A DNA stretch of 64,000 nt from Streptomyces vilmorinianum. Its GTDB lineage: Bacteria > Actinomycetota > Actinomycetes > Streptomycetales > Streptomycetaceae. Made by a program: the position numbers and the translations under genes. Each line of letters starts with the position of its first letter. Position 1 is the stretch's first letter. Positions 1-9,578 of this stretch are shown one piece after another. The DNA lies in the NCBI RefSeq assembly GCF_005517195.1, contig NZ_CP040244.1:3986001-4050000 (forward strand), read 5' to 3'. Under the pieces are notes generated by a model. It saw only the letters and a list, made by a program, of their open reading frames with translations, had not been told where the DNA came from and made no database searches.

Positions 1-366
1 TCACCGGTCGCCGCCCAGGACGAGGAGTCCTTCGTCCGGGAGGGCTTCGCGGGGATGCCGGCCTGGGTGGACCGGGCCGACTACGCGGCGCGGCTGCGGC
101 TCGCCGATCCGCTCGCGGTGCACCGCAGCGCGGTCGCCCTGGTCGAAGGGTCCTCGCCCGCGGAGGGGGAGCTGCTGGCCGCTCTGGACCGGCCGCGGGC
201 CTTCCTGGTCGGCGAGTACAGCCTCCCGGATGCCGACGCCGAGCGCATACGCGCGCTCGGCGTCCCGGTGTTCGAGGTGCCGAGGGCCGGGCACAATCTG
301 ATGCTCGACAACCCGGAGGGGTTCACGGAGGCGCTGGTCCGGGCCCTGGCTGTCGAGCGCCCCTGA
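1..366 (+). CDS. alpha/beta hydrolase, C-terminal part (5' end outside window)
   Basis: The reading frame is open from the first base and ends in TGA at 364-366, so the start codon lies upstream of the window. The visible 121 residues look like the cap and C-terminal half of an alpha/beta hydrolase: a strand carrying an acidic residue is followed by the typical catalytic-histidine context AGHNLMLDNPEGF near the end, as in small lipases, esterases and haloperoxidase-like enzymes. The nucleophile elbow is not visible, so substrate and even activity cannot be stated. It converges on the epoxide hydrolase gene with a gap of about 23 bases. Confidence 0.75.
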   Translation, partial: SPVAAQDEESFVREGFAGMPAWVDRADYAARLRLADPLAVHRSAVALVEGSSPAEGELLAALDRPRAFLVGEYSLPDADAERIRALGVPVFEVPRAGHNLMLDNPEGFTEALVRALAVERP

Positions 367-389
367 TCTGACCTGTCACCGGCTGCCGC

Positions 390-1535
390 CTACCTCAACG
401 GGCGGAAGAAGGCCCGAAGTTCGGCGGCCACCTGCTCCGGTTCCTCGTGGGCCATGAAGTGGCCGCCGCGGCCCGGTGTGCTCCAGTGGCGCAGGTCGTG
501 GAGCGTGCGCTCGGCGAGGCTTCGGGGAAAGCCGGCGCAGGCGGGTTCATGGCTGAGGGTGACCGCCGCGGGGACCTCTACGGGCGGGACGGGCTGGTTG
601 TGGTGGTAGTCGTAGTACTGCCGGAACGAGGAGCCGATGGTGCCGGTCGCCCAGTAGAGGGTGGCGACCGTCAGGAGGGTGTCCCTGTCCCAGCGGGACT
701 CCAGGTCCCCGGCGCAGTCGCTCCAGTCCCGGTACTTGTCGGCGATCCAGGCGAGCAGTCCGGCCGGTGAGTCCCTCAGGGCGGCGGCGATCGTGTCGGG
801 CCGGGTGCACATGATCTCGCTGTAGCCCTGGTCGCCGGAGTCGTAGGCGGTGAGCGCGTCGAGGTACGTGCGCTCCTCGGGGGTGGGCGGATGCGCCTCG
901 AAGTCGCCGGTGACGACGGCGGAGGTGATGTGGACGCCGGCGACCTCGCCGGGGTAGAGGGCGCCGAGCCACTGCGTCACGCCTCCGCCGATGTCCCCGC
1001 CGAAGGCGCCGAAGCGCGCGTACCCGAGGGCCCGGGTCATCAGCGTGTGCCAGGTCTCGGCGACCCCGCGGCGGGTGAACGGCCCGGCAGGCAGGGCCGA
1101 GTAGAGGAAGCCCGGCAGGGACGGGACGACGACGTCGAAGGCGTCGGCCGGGTCACCGCCGTGAGCGGCGGGGTCGGCCAGCAGCTCGGCGACGCGCAGC
1201 ATCTCCACGAAGCTGCTCGGCCAGCCGTGGGAGAGGATCAGCGGCAGGGGTGCCGGGGCGCCCTCGGGGCGGCGGGCACGCAGATGGACGAAGTGCACCG
1301 GGCGTCCGGCGACTTCCGCGAGGTGGTGGGGATACGTGTTGAGGAGTTCCTCCGCCTTCGCCCAGTCGTAGCCGTCCGCCCAGTAGGAGACGAGCTCCCG
1401 CAGGCGGCCGGGGTCGGTACCGGCGGCCCAGTAGGTGGAGTCGGACGGCTCGGTGAAGAGGGTGCGGCGCAGACGGTGGCGCAGATCGTGCAGGACGTCG
1501 TCGGACACGGAGATCCGGAAAGGCGTGACAGTCAT
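390..1535 (-). CDS. epoxide hydrolase (EHN domain, alpha/beta fold)
   Basis: About 381 residues, the usual length of microsomal-type epoxide hydrolases, which open epoxides to diols through an aspartyl ester. The N-terminal EHN region is followed by the oxyanion-hole motif HGWPSSF near residue 104, the nucleophile elbow GGDIGGG with Asp near 181, and a C-terminal catalytic His in GGHFMAHEEPE near 359. No signal peptide, so cytoplasmic. The ATG at 1533-1535 is chosen because a GAAGGAA ribosome site sits directly upstream; the frame remains open for 36 more codons but that stretch looks like leader DNA. In some actinobacteria such genes act on xenobiotic or polyketide epoxides; the substrate here is unknown. 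Confidence 0.88.
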   Translation of the reverse strand: MTVTPFRISVSDDVLHDLRHRLRRTLFTEPSDSTYWAAGTDPGRLRELVSYWADGYDWAKAEELLNTYPHHLAEVAGRPVHFVHLRARRPEGAPAPLPLILSHGWPSSFVEMLRVAELLADPAAHGGDPADAFDVVVPSLPGFLYSALPAGPFTRRGVAETWHTLMTRALGYARFGAFGGDIGGGVTQWLGALYPGEVAGVHITSAVVTGDFEAHPPTPEERTYLDALTAYDSGDQGYSEIMCTRPDTIAAALRDSPAGLLAWIADKYRDWSDCAGDLESRWDRDTLLTVATLYWATGTIGSSFRQYYDYHHNQPVPPVEVPAAVTLSHEPACAGFPRSLAERTLHDLRHWSTPGRGGHFMAHEEPEQVAAELRAFFRPLR

Positions 1536-1853
1536 GGTTCCTTCGCTCAGGAGTGCTCGGCCGGCGGGCACTCCCGGTGCGGTCAGACAGACACGGCGCG
1601 AGGGAGGGCCCGTACAGAGTGCTGGTCGTTCATCTGGGCTCACCTCCCGGCTCGACGTTCGCGTTCTCCGACCATACCGGCGGGAGCGGACGAGCGCATC
1701 CGGATTACGCGCGGCGGCGGCCCGGGGCGTCCTGAAGCGTCGGACCGTTCCGAGCGTCCTGACGTGAACGGAAGACCGCCCCCGCGAACTGCTTCGCGGG
1801 GGCGGTCGGGTGCACGCCCCTCAGGGGTGCGGAAGTACGGCGACGGGTCCTTC
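1536..1853. other. intergenic stretch between cyclophilin and epoxide hydrolase genes
   Basis: About 318 bases without a convincing gene. It holds the ribosome site and presumed promoter of the epoxide hydrolase on its left side and the strong cyclophilin terminator hairpin on its right. No further repeats or conserved small ORF could be supported. Confidence 0.5.
1774..1807 (-). terminator. intrinsic terminator of the cyclophilin gene
   Basis: Perfect 15-bp inverted repeat (arms 1774-1788 and 1793-1807, arm GACCGCCCCCGCGAA) with a 4-base loop, 46 bases beyond the cyclophilin stop on the minus strand. There is no T-run, as is common for Streptomyces terminators. Confidence 0.85.
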
Positions 1854-2351
1854 TCAGGCCTCGACGACGCCGGACTCGGCGACGACGATCTTGGCGCTGG
1901 TGGCGCCGGAGCGGGAGCCGAGGCCCTCGATCTTCTTGACCAGGTCCTGGCCCTCCACGACCTCGCCGAAGACGACGTGCTTGCCGTCCAGCCAGTCGGT
2001 CACGATGGTGGTGATGAAGAACTGGGAGCCGTTGGTGTTGCGGCCCGCGTTCGCCATGGAGAGCAGGTACGGCCGGTCGTGCTTCCGCGTGAAGTTCTCG
2101 TCCTCGAACTTCTCGCCGTAGATGCTCTTGCCACCGGTGCCGTTGCCCCGGGTGAAGTCGCCGCCCTGGAGCATGAACTGCGGGATGACACGGTGGAACG
2201 GGGAGCCGGCGTACCCGAAGCCGTGCTCGCCGGTGGCGAGCTCACGGAAGTTCTTCGCCGTCTTGGGGACGACGTCGTCGAACAGCTTGAAGACGATCCG
2301 GCCGGCGGGCTCGTCGTTGATCGTGATGTCGAAGTAAACGTTGTTGCTCAT
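1854..2351 (-). CDS. peptidyl-prolyl cis-trans isomerase (cyclophilin)
   Basis: 165 residues, the size of the cytosolic Streptomyces cyclophilin of about 18 kDa. The single cyclophilin domain shows the hallmark FHRVIPQFMLQGGDF, the MANAGRNTNGSQFFIT core and the WLDGKHVVFGEV segment, so the catalytic Arg, Phe, Gln and Trp positions of active cyclosporin-binding isomerases are present. No signal peptide or lipobox: it should assist folding of proline-containing proteins in the cytoplasm. It is monocistronic, closed by the terminator at 1774-1807. Confidence 0.96.
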   Translation of the reverse strand: MSNNVYFDITINDEPAGRIVFKLFDDVVPKTAKNFRELATGEHGFGYAGSPFHRVIPQFMLQGGDFTRGNGTGGKSIYGEKFEDENFTRKHDRPYLLSMANAGRNTNGSQFFITTIVTDWLDGKHVVFGEVVEGQDLVKKIEGLGSRSGATSAKIVVAESGVVEA

Positions 2352-2465
2352 GGGGACATCCTGTCATTCCCAGTCACGCACCGCGCACAGGGGCTGCCCC
2401 TCGCAGGGCCGGGCGCGTCACCGTCTTCACCCGCCTGCCTCCGTCGCGAGCTTTCCCTGACACGG

Positions 2466-2502
2466 CGGATCCCCGTACACCTGCGCGGCGTACGGGGATC
2501 CG
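2466..2502 (-). terminator. terminator of the small secreted protein gene
   Basis: Perfect 13-bp stem (2466-2478 with 2490-2502, CGGATCCCCGTAC) and 11-base loop, 6 bases past the stop codon of the minus-strand gene at 2509. Confidence 0.8.
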
Positions 2503-2508
2503 GGGGCG

Positions 2509-2736
2509 TTACGCCAGTCCGCCGACGTCCGGCGTCTTGAGGCCGCTGTCGGTGACCAGCGGGGCGGTCTCCTCCACGAGTGAGCCGACCCCGGCGTCCT
2601 CCTGCAGGAGGCCGGTCACGCCGGGCGCACCGGTCGCGCCGGATTCGGCCGCGGACGCGTTCGGCGGCGGGGTGACGAGGGCCGTGACGACCCCTGCGGC
2701 GAGGGAGGCGATGGCGAGCATGCTGCGCTTCTTCAT
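2509..2736 (-). CDS. small secreted protein, function unknown
   Basis: 75 residues. It begins with a lysine/arginine n-region (MKKRSM), a hydrophobic core and an ASA-AES signal-peptidase site near residue 29, leaving a mature peptide of about 45 residues rich in Gly, Val, Thr and acidic residues, with no cysteine. I do not recognise the family; it resembles the many short exported proteins of Streptomyces with structural or unknown roles and lacks the paired cysteines of long-lived chaplins. The ribosome site (AGGG, very close to the ATG) is weak. The gene is monocistronic with its own strong terminator, which supports that it is real. Confidence 0.7.
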   Translation of the reverse strand: MKKRSMLAIASLAAGVVTALVTPPPNASAAESGATGAPGVTGLLQEDAGVGSLVEETAPLVTDSGLKTPDVGGLA

Positions 2737-2886
2737 GCCCTGGTCAACTGTCGAGCGGCCCGTGGGTTACGGCCTGCGGCCCGGACGAACGGAATCGGCG
2801 AGGCCAGGGCGGCGATACCGGTGCCCGGCGCCAGTTCGACCGCCACACTTCCCCACATATGATCATGATTCCCCACAATTGCACTG

Positions 2887-2900
2887 CAACCGTATGGTTG
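2887..2900. promoter_or_regulatory. candidate operator palindrome upstream of the AMIN-like gene
   Basis: CAACC-GTAT-GGTTG is a perfect 5-4-5 inverted repeat in a locally AT-rich stretch (about 2850-2910), 60 bases before the AMIN-like start codon. A TATGGT hexamer inside it could be a -10 box. The binding protein is unknown, and the repeat is short enough to be chance. Confidence 0.3.
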
Positions 2901-2960
2901 AGGTGGATGTCTCTCCTAGTGACACCACTGTCCCCGGAGCAACAGAAATTGGGGGACGTC

Positions 2961-3482
2961 ATGCTTCACCGTCAGAGCCTCGCGGCTGTGGCCGCCGGCA
3001 TTCTTCTGGCCGCGGGGATCGGTGCGACGATCCCCGCCGGCGCCTCCACGGAGCAGTCCCGGGCGACGACCCAGCCCTCGACCGCCCTGGTGGTCAACGC
3101 CCGCTGGGGCGGGCACGCCTCCTTCGACCGGCTCGTCATCGACGTCCGGGGCACGATGCCCCCGGTCACCGTGACTCCGGTCAGCGCGCTGTACTACGAC
3201 GGATCGGGCGAGCGGGTGCCGCTCGCCGGGAAGTACTTCCTGGAGATCAGGCTCTCCCCCGCCGCCGCGCACAACGAGTCCGGTCAGTCCGTCTACCAGG
3301 GACCCCGGCTCCTGAAGATCTATCTGCCCACGCTCAAGGGTGTCGCCCTGACCGGCGACTTCGAGGGTGTGGTGAGCATCGGAGCGGCCTTCGACACCAA
3401 GCCCAGCTACAAGACCTTCACGCTCCACTCCCCCGAGCGCTTCGTGCTCGACATCAACCACCCGGTCGGCTGCCGGGCCTGA
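2961..3482 (+). CDS. AMIN-like domain secreted protein
   Basis: 173 residues. An N-terminal signal peptide (MLHRQS, hydrophobic core, cleavage near AGAST) is followed by a single domain of about 120 residues with the pattern of actinobacterial AMIN-like proteins: GHASFDRLVIDVRG, then a YLEIRLSPAAAH-type strand and a C-terminal FTLHSPERFVLDINHP. The related AMIN domain localises amidases and secretins to peptidoglycan; by analogy this would be an extracytoplasmic envelope protein, but it carries no catalytic domain. ATG 2961 is preferred over earlier in-frame starts because GGGGGA lies 4 bases upstream and because the signal peptide then starts correctly. Confidence 0.82.
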   Translation: MLHRQSLAAVAAGILLAAGIGATIPAGASTEQSRATTQPSTALVVNARWGGHASFDRLVIDVRGTMPPVTVTPVSALYYDGSGERVPLAGKYFLEIRLSPAAAHNESGQSVYQGPRLLKIYLPTLKGVALTGDFEGVVSIGAAFDTKPSYKTFTLHSPERFVLDINHPVGCRA

Positions 3483-3498
3483 ACGAGGGGGCAGACCG

Positions 3499-3527
3499 CG
3501 GGGGCCGTCCCGGTGACGGCCCCCGCC
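3499..3527. terminator. bidirectional terminator between convergent genes
   Basis: Perfect 12-bp stem (GCGGGGGCCGTC, 3499-3510, with 3516-3527) and 5-base loop, between the ends of the AMIN-like and NUDIX genes. Confidence 0.85.
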
Positions 3528-3534
3528 GCGCCGC

Positions 3535-4035
3535 TCAGGTGTCGGCGCCGGTCTCCACGTACACGGTCGTGCCGGAACGGCGGGCACGGTCGATCTCGGC
3601 GAGCCGCGCGAAGTTCCCCGGTGCCATCTCCCGCTCCCATTCGGCGAGGGTGCGCAGGCGGAACTCGCTGTGCTCGTCGGGGTCGAGGACGATCCCGGCG
3701 AGCTGCTCGTCCGTCAGGACGCCGCCGTCGAAGATGAATCCGATGTGGTTGGCCGGCCACTCCTCGCCGCGGTGGCCGACGAAGTGGGTGCCGAGGAGCC
3801 TCGGCTCGCCCCCGAAGACGATGCCCGTCTCCTCGTGGCACTCGCGTACCGCCGTCTCCCACGGCGTCTCGCCCGGGTCCATGTTGCCGCCGGGCCACTG
3901 CCACAGCTCGGGGCTGTACGTGGCGCGCAGCTGGAGGGGCCGGCCGTCGGTGTCGGTGAAGTACAGACAGGCGTACGCCGTCGCCCTCGGCAGCGTCGCG
4001 ATGTACTCGGCGGGCGGCAGCCAGGTGTTCGCCAT
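3535..4035 (-). CDS. NUDIX hydrolase
   Basis: 166 residues with a complete Nudix box at about residues 50-72: G-x5-E-x7-R-E-x2-E-E-x-G is met by Gly50, Glu56, Arg64-Glu65, Glu68-Glu69 and Gly71, the Mg-binding loop that hydrolyses nucleoside diphosphates linked to another moiety. An RATYSPELWQWPGG segment precedes the box, as in many Streptomyces housekeeping Nudix proteins. Substrate cannot be deduced. It is cytoplasmic and transcribed alone, sharing the terminator at 3499-3527 with the convergent AMIN-like gene. Confidence 0.9.
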   Translation of the reverse strand: MANTWLPPAEYIATLPRATAYACLYFTDTDGRPLQLRATYSPELWQWPGGNMDPGETPWETAVRECHEETGIVFGGEPRLLGTHFVGHRGEEWPANHIGFIFDGGVLTDEQLAGIVLDPDEHSEFRLRTLAEWEREMAPGNFARLAEIDRARRSGTTVYVETGADT

Positions 4036-4179
4036 GGGTCAGCTCTCTTTCGACGGGCCGGGTGGATCACCCCATCCAACCGGTCCCGCCGCCCCCGTCC
4101 CGCGCCCCGCGATCATGTCCACCGGATCGTGTGATCAGGGGGCGACGGACCACGTGAGGACCTGTGCGCCCGTCCCCTC

Positions 4180-5103
4180 TCACGCGAGGTCGTCGGGCAG
4201 TTCGGCCGGGAGCCGGTCGATCCGGCGGCGGACCAGGTGTTCGTGGATGAGGCGGCCGACGAGGGCGGCGCCGTAGACGACGTAACCGACGCCGACGAGC
4301 CAGGACTGCAGCACGAGGACCGTGCCGAACTGACCGTATGTCACCGCGTTGGACGCGATCAGCGGGGAGAAGACGAACTGGGAGAAGATCCGCAGCCCGA
4401 ACAGCCCCAGGGCCGTGCAGAGCGCCCCCGGGGCCAGCGCGCGCCAGCGGATGCGTCCGCACAGCAGGAAGCGCTGGGACCACCAGAAGAAGAGGAAGGC
4501 GCCGATGACGTCGCCGAGGGCGATGGCGAAGGTGGCCGCCACGGAGGACTCCTCGGGTGCGGGGGTGGCGACGAAGAGGAGGAGCGCGGCGACGAGGACG
4601 GCCAGCCAGACGACGTGCCGCCACATGGTGTGCCAGCGCGCGGTGGGCAGGTCCCAGACCCGTTCGTAGCCGGTCTGGACGGCGGATCCGAAGGTCACAC
4701 CGAAGGCGGCGAGGGCGGCGAGACCGAAGGCGGTGGTGCGTTGCAGCGCCTGTCCCGGCTTGCCGAAGAGCAGTTCGACCTCCTCCTGCGAGACCTCGGA
4801 GACGCCGAGTCCCTGGATGAGCCAGCGGGCGAAGCCCTGGCCGCGGGCGAGGTCGGCGGCGGCGACGACGATGAGCAGGGGGACGAGGGTGAGGAGGCTG
4901 AGCGCCGCGAAGCCCATCGCGCGGTGCATCAGCTCCACCTCGCGCCCGCGGTTCCAGGCGAGCCCGATGACCGAGGTCAGGAGGGATCGGTGGAGCCGGT
5001 GGAGCCAGTGACCGTGCTCGGCGGGGGCACCGTCGCGGGGCGCACCGGAAGTGGGGGGCATGCCACGGGGACTACCCGCCGGGCGCCGGGACCCCTCCGG
5101 CAT
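4180..5103 (-). CDS. YihY/BrkB family membrane protein
   Basis: 307 residues with about six hydrophobic segments and the family pattern: an N-terminal amphipathic stretch (LMHRAMGFAALSLLTLVPLLIV), a central YERVWDLPTARWHTMWRHV loop, and the C-terminal membrane segments after RIRWRALAPGALCTALGL. Members were once annotated as ribonuclease BN but are now regarded as integral membrane proteins of unknown transport or envelope function. The start at 5103 gives a Pro/Gly-rich cytoplasmic tail of about 30 residues; a shorter N-terminus is possible. Confidence 0.88.
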   Translation of the reverse strand: MPEGSRRPAGSPRGMPPTSGAPRDGAPAEHGHWLHRLHRSLLTSVIGLAWNRGREVELMHRAMGFAALSLLTLVPLLIVVAAADLARGQGFARWLIQGLGVSEVSQEEVELLFGKPGQALQRTTAFGLAALAAFGVTFGSAVQTGYERVWDLPTARWHTMWRHVVWLAVLVAALLLFVATPAPEESSVAATFAIALGDVIGAFLFFWWSQRFLLCGRIRWRALAPGALCTALGLFGLRIFSQFVFSPLIASNAVTYGQFGTVLVLQSWLVGVGYVVYGAALVGRLIHEHLVRRRIDRLPAELPDDLA

Positions 5104-5157
5104 GCCGCCGAACGGGGGTAGGCGAACGGAGGTACGAGAGCGGTGTGACGAGCGCGC

Positions 5158-5535
5158 TCAGCGGCCGCCCGCGCCGGGGGTGAGCGCGCCGGCGCGGGTG
5201 CAGCCGTCCGGCGCGAGGTCCGGGCCTCCGCTGGAGGCCTGGAGCGCGGCGCTCACCAGGGTCGCGAGGAGGTCGATGTCGGAGCCCATGTCCAGACGGA
5301 CCGTCACCCAGCCCGAGCCGGCGCGCAGTCGCACGGCGCTCGACCCCAGCAGGGCGGGGCGCAGCTTCGCGATCATGGCGCGGGTGAGGTGGACGTCGGC
5401 CTCGTGCTCGCCGTGGAAGTGCACGATCTCGTGTGTCGCGGTGCGCAGACCGAGCTCGGCGCCGCACTGGGCGCGGCCGGGGACCAGCGAGGGCCAGCTC
5501 ATCAGACGTTCACTGGCGTGCCTGGCTGTGTTCAT
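5158..5535 (-). CDS. luciferase-domain protein (DUF5519-like)
   Basis: 125 residues. The segment WPSLVPGRAQCG, EIVHFHGEHEADVHLT, and GSGWVTVRLDMGSDIDLLATLVSAALQ matches the small actinobacterial proteins named luciferase family or DUF5519, which share a fold segment with plant-pathogen luciferase-like proteins but have no demonstrated light or oxygenase reaction. No signal peptide. The ATG at 5535 is the first in frame after an upstream stop-poor stretch; the ribosome site is weak. Function unknown. Confidence 0.72.
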   Translation of the reverse strand: MNTARHASERLMSWPSLVPGRAQCGAELGLRTATHEIVHFHGEHEADVHLTRAMIAKLRPALLGSSAVRLRAGSGWVTVRLDMGSDIDLLATLVSAALQASSGGPDLAPDGCTRAGALTPGAGGR

Positions 5536-5696
5536 ACCCAGGAGCGTGCCGGGACGGACGGCCTTGCACAAGCGTCCGGGGGAAAGAATCGCGCCGATGC
5601 GTGAAACGCGCCCCCTGTCGTGACACACGGCGCGCACGGTGTCACAAAAGGCCTCCTCCTGGCGGTGGTTCGGGCGCGTTCCGCTCCCCCGTCGCG

Positions 5697-6893
5697 CTAG
5701 GGCGCGGGGCGTTCGCGGAGCCGGGCCGCGAGCACGGCGACGTCGTCCTCCGCGTGGCGGGCGTCGAGCCGTTCCAGGACCTCCTCCACGACCTCCTCGG
5801 GGCCGGAACCGGCGCGCAGACGGAGCGTGGAGAGCCGGGCGAGCGAGACGTCGATGTCCTCGCCGCGCCGTTCCACCAGTCCGTCGGTGAAGAGCACGAG
5901 CGTGTCGGAGGGGGCCAGGGTCCGGTTCACGGGTTCGTATCCGCCGACGCCCGTGCCCAGCGGCGGGCCGACGGGGAGCTCGACGAGGTCGGCGGAGCCG
6001 TCCGCGGCGACGATCACGGGCGGCAGGTGCCCGGCGCTGGCGAAGGTGGCCACGCGGCGCGCCGGGTCGACCTGGGCGAGCAGACAGGTCGCCGGCCGCA
6101 TGCCGCCGTCGTCCGCGACGACCGAGTCGAGCTGGCGGAGCACGCGATGGGGCGGAAGATCCGTCGAGGCCACGTCCCGCAGCGCCGAACGGTACGCGTT
6201 CATGTCGACGGCCGCGTCGAGGCCGTGCCCCATCACGTCCCCCACCACCAGGAGGCTGCGGCCGAAGTGGAGCCGTACGGTCTCGAACCAGTCGCCGCCC
6301 ACCAGCGTTCTGGCGCCGGCCGGCAGATAGCGGCCGGCGATCTCCAGATTGGGGTGCGGCCGGCCCGGCTCCGCGACGAGGGCCTGCTGCAGATGGAACG
6401 CGGTCCGCTCGGTCGCGGCGAGCCGGCGGGCGTGGCCCAGGTGCACGGCGGCGAGCCGGGCCGCGTCGTGGACCATGGCCGTCTCGTGGTCCGTGAAGCC
6501 GCCGGTGCGCGCGCTCACCGCGCTCACGGAACCGACGACCCGGTCCCGCCACTCCAGGGGCACCGTCAGGACCCGCACGGCGACGCCTCCGGGGGCCACG
6601 TCCGCATACGTCCGTGCCGCCCCGGCGTGCGGCCGCGGCTCCAGGCGGTCCACGAGCTTCGGATCGCCCGCCATCGCGGCGCGCACCCAGGTGGCGCCCT
6701 CCTCGGGCCGGACGTCCACGGCCGCCGCCTCGTACCCGTGGCGGCAGAGGAACGCGGCCAGGTCCTCGCAGACGGCCGTCTCGTCGAGGTGGGCGCCGAT
6801 CTCCCCGATCGCGTCCGTCGCGGCACGCAGCCTGGCCAGCACCGCGGCATGCTCCTCGACCAGGGAGGCCTGCGCCCCCGCTCGCTCCGACAC
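5697..6893 (-). CDS. GAF-PP2C (SpoIIE-type) serine phosphatase
   Basis: 398 residues from a GTG with GGAGG 4 bases upstream. Residues about 20-170 form a GAF-like sensory region (LAAFLCRHGYEAAAVDVRPEEG, then WRDRVVGSVSAVS), and about 190-395 the SpoIIE/PP2C phosphatase with metal motifs GGDWFE, GDVMGHGLDAA, ATFASAGHLPP, LFTDGLVE and the final EDDVAVLA. Such proteins dephosphorylate anti-sigma-factor antagonists; the cognate antagonist is not in this window. It is soluble, unlike the second phosphatase at 22.6 kb. It is divergent from the MoxR gene with a 207-base shared intergenic region in which I could not define a promoter. Confidence 0.9.
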   Translation of the reverse strand: MSERAGAQASLVEEHAAVLARLRAATDAIGEIGAHLDETAVCEDLAAFLCRHGYEAAAVDVRPEEGATWVRAAMAGDPKLVDRLEPRPHAGAARTYADVAPGGVAVRVLTVPLEWRDRVVGSVSAVSARTGGFTDHETAMVHDAARLAAVHLGHARRLAATERTAFHLQQALVAEPGRPHPNLEIAGRYLPAGARTLVGGDWFETVRLHFGRSLLVVGDVMGHGLDAAVDMNAYRSALRDVASTDLPPHRVLRQLDSVVADDGGMRPATCLLAQVDPARRVATFASAGHLPPVIVAADGSADLVELPVGPPLGTGVGGYEPVNRTLAPSDTLVLFTDGLVERRGEDIDVSLARLSTLRLRAGSGPEEVVEEVLERLDARHAEDDVAVLAARLRERPAP

Positions 6894-7100
6894 CGCACCT
6901 CCACCGCCGTGACGCCCCGAGCAGCGCACTCTTCCATTGGACCAGCGGCCCCGCGCGACCGCGCGCCGCATCGGCCGGCCCACCCCCGTGACCTTCGCCG
7001 CACTTGCGGTCGGGACGGTTGTGGAGCCGTGCGCGAACTGATCAAGTACCACACAGCTACTGGCCAGTACGGAATTCTGCGGCTCCGGGGAGACCACGCC

Positions 7101-7966
<866 letters not shown>

Positions 7967-7970
<4 letters not shown>

Positions 7971-9340
7971 GCACGCCGCCGGCGGGGGTGACGGACCGGC
8001 TCACCGGTCTCGTGCACGCGCTGCGGGCGCACGGCCTGTCCATCGGCACCGGCGAGAGCGTGGACGCGGGCCACGCCCTGGAGGCCGTGGGCTTCGCCGA
8101 CCGGGAACGGATGCGGGAGGCGCTCGCCGCCACGCTGCTCCACAAGGAGGGGCAACGCGCGCTCTTCGACCGGGTCTTCGACCTGTACTTTCCGCTCACC
8201 GACGGGCGGGAGACGGAGCCGGCCGACGAGGCGTTCGACACGGCCGCGCTGCGGGAGCGGCTGGCCGCCGCGCTGGCCTCCGACGACCGGCAGGCGCTGA
8301 CGCGGCTGGCGGGCGAGGCGGTGGGCGGCCTCGGCGGGTACGGCTCCGCACCGGACTCCGACGGCTGGTCCTCGTACCAGACGCTCGCCCGGCTGCGCCC
8401 CGAGACACTGCTCGCCCGTGTACGGGCCATGCTGGGGGAAGCCGCCGTGGACGGACCGGAGTTCACCGACCGGCTGACGGACGACGAGATCCGGCGCCGT
8501 ATCGAGGCCTTCCGGGAGCGGGTACGGACGGAGGCGCGCCGGCGGGTCGCCGAGCGGCAGGGCCGGGACCGGGTCGCGCGGCGCGCGGTGGCGGGCACCG
8601 CGGACAGCGTCGACTTCCTGCTCGCGGGCCGGGACCGGCTGGACGAACTGCGCGCGACGGTGCGGCCGCTGGCACGGAAGCTCGCGACCCGTCTCGCGGC
8701 CCGGCGACGGCGCGCCGCGCGCGGGCAGATCGATCTGCGGCGGACGCTGCGCGGCTCGCTGTCGACCGGGGGCGTACCGATGCGGCCGGTGCTGCGGCGC
8801 CGCCGTCCGGGGCGCCCGGAGCTCGTCCTGCTCTGCGACGTGTCGGGGTCCGTCGCGGGGTTCGCGAACTTCACCATGCTGCTGGTCCAGGCGCTGCACG
8901 ACCAGTTCAGCAGGGTACGGGTGTTCGCCTTCGTCAACCGGGTCGACGAGGTGACCGACCTGATCGCCCGGGGCTCGGCCGACCCGGCGGGCCTCGGCGC
9001 GCGCATCCTCGACGAGGCCGAGGTGACCGGCTGGCACGGGCAGAGCGACTACGGGACCGCGCTGGGCGAGTTCGCCGAGCGGTACGCCGACGCCGTCGGC
9101 CCGCGCACCGCGGTCTTCGTCCTCGGCGACGCCCGGACGAACATGAGCGACCCGAACCTCCCGGCGCTGAAGCTCATCGCTGACCGGGCCCGCCGCGTCC
9201 ACTGGCTCAACCCCGAGGCGCCCTCGCTCTGGTCGACGGGCGACTCGGCCGCACTCGCCTACGCCGAGCTGGTCGAGATGCACCCGTCCCGCAACGCGCG
9301 GCAGCTGGGCGAACTGATCGGCCGGCTGCTGCCGGTCTGA
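7967..9340 (+). CDS. VWA-domain protein, CoxE-like partner of MoxR
   Basis: 457 residues from a GTG overlapping the moxR stop by four bases. The C-terminal half is a von Willebrand A domain with the MIDAS motif LLCDVSGSV near residue 290, a VFAFVNRVDEVT strand and FVLGDARTN. The N-terminal half is helical and arginine-rich, typical of CoxE-type proteins. These act with a MoxR ATPase to mature or activate metalloenzymes; no CO-dehydrogenase or other obvious client gene is nearby, so the client is unknown. Confidence 0.9.
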
Positions 9341-9364
9341 CTCCGTACGTGCCACCATCGCGGC

Positions 9365-9574
9365 ATGACGAAGCCGAACGAGTCACCGGGCACGGACCCT
9401 CCACGCGGCATCGGCGCGCCCGCCACCCGGGCGCTCACCGCGGCCGGGTACACCACGCTCGAAGAGCTCGCCGGAGTGCCCGAGAGCGAACTCCTCGCAC
9501 TGCACGGCGTGGGACCCGGAGCGCTGACCGTGCTTCGGGAGGTCATGGCGGAACGAGGCCTGTCCTTCCGCTGA
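9365..9574 (+). CDS. helix-hairpin-helix domain protein
   Basis: 69 residues. Two HhH-like repeats are visible: RGIGAPATRALTAAGYTTLEELAGV and LLALHGVGPGALTVLREVM, the second with the GVGPG hairpin that contacts DNA backbone phosphates. It is the size of stand-alone HhH proteins common in Actinobacteria (often called DNA-binding or helix-hairpin-helix family protein). It follows the VWA gene by 24 bases and converges on dnaK with a 4-base gap. A nucleic-acid role is plausible but unproven; the ribosome site is poor. Confidence 0.75.
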   Translation: MTKPNESPGTDPPRGIGAPATRALTAAGYTTLEELAGVPESELLALHGVGPGALTVLREVMAERGLSFR

Positions 9575-9578
9575 CGCC

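Noticed and set aside
5619..5645. GTGACAC/GTGTCAC hairpin as terminator of the PP2C gene
   Set aside because: Only 7 paired bases with an 11+ base loop, too weak.
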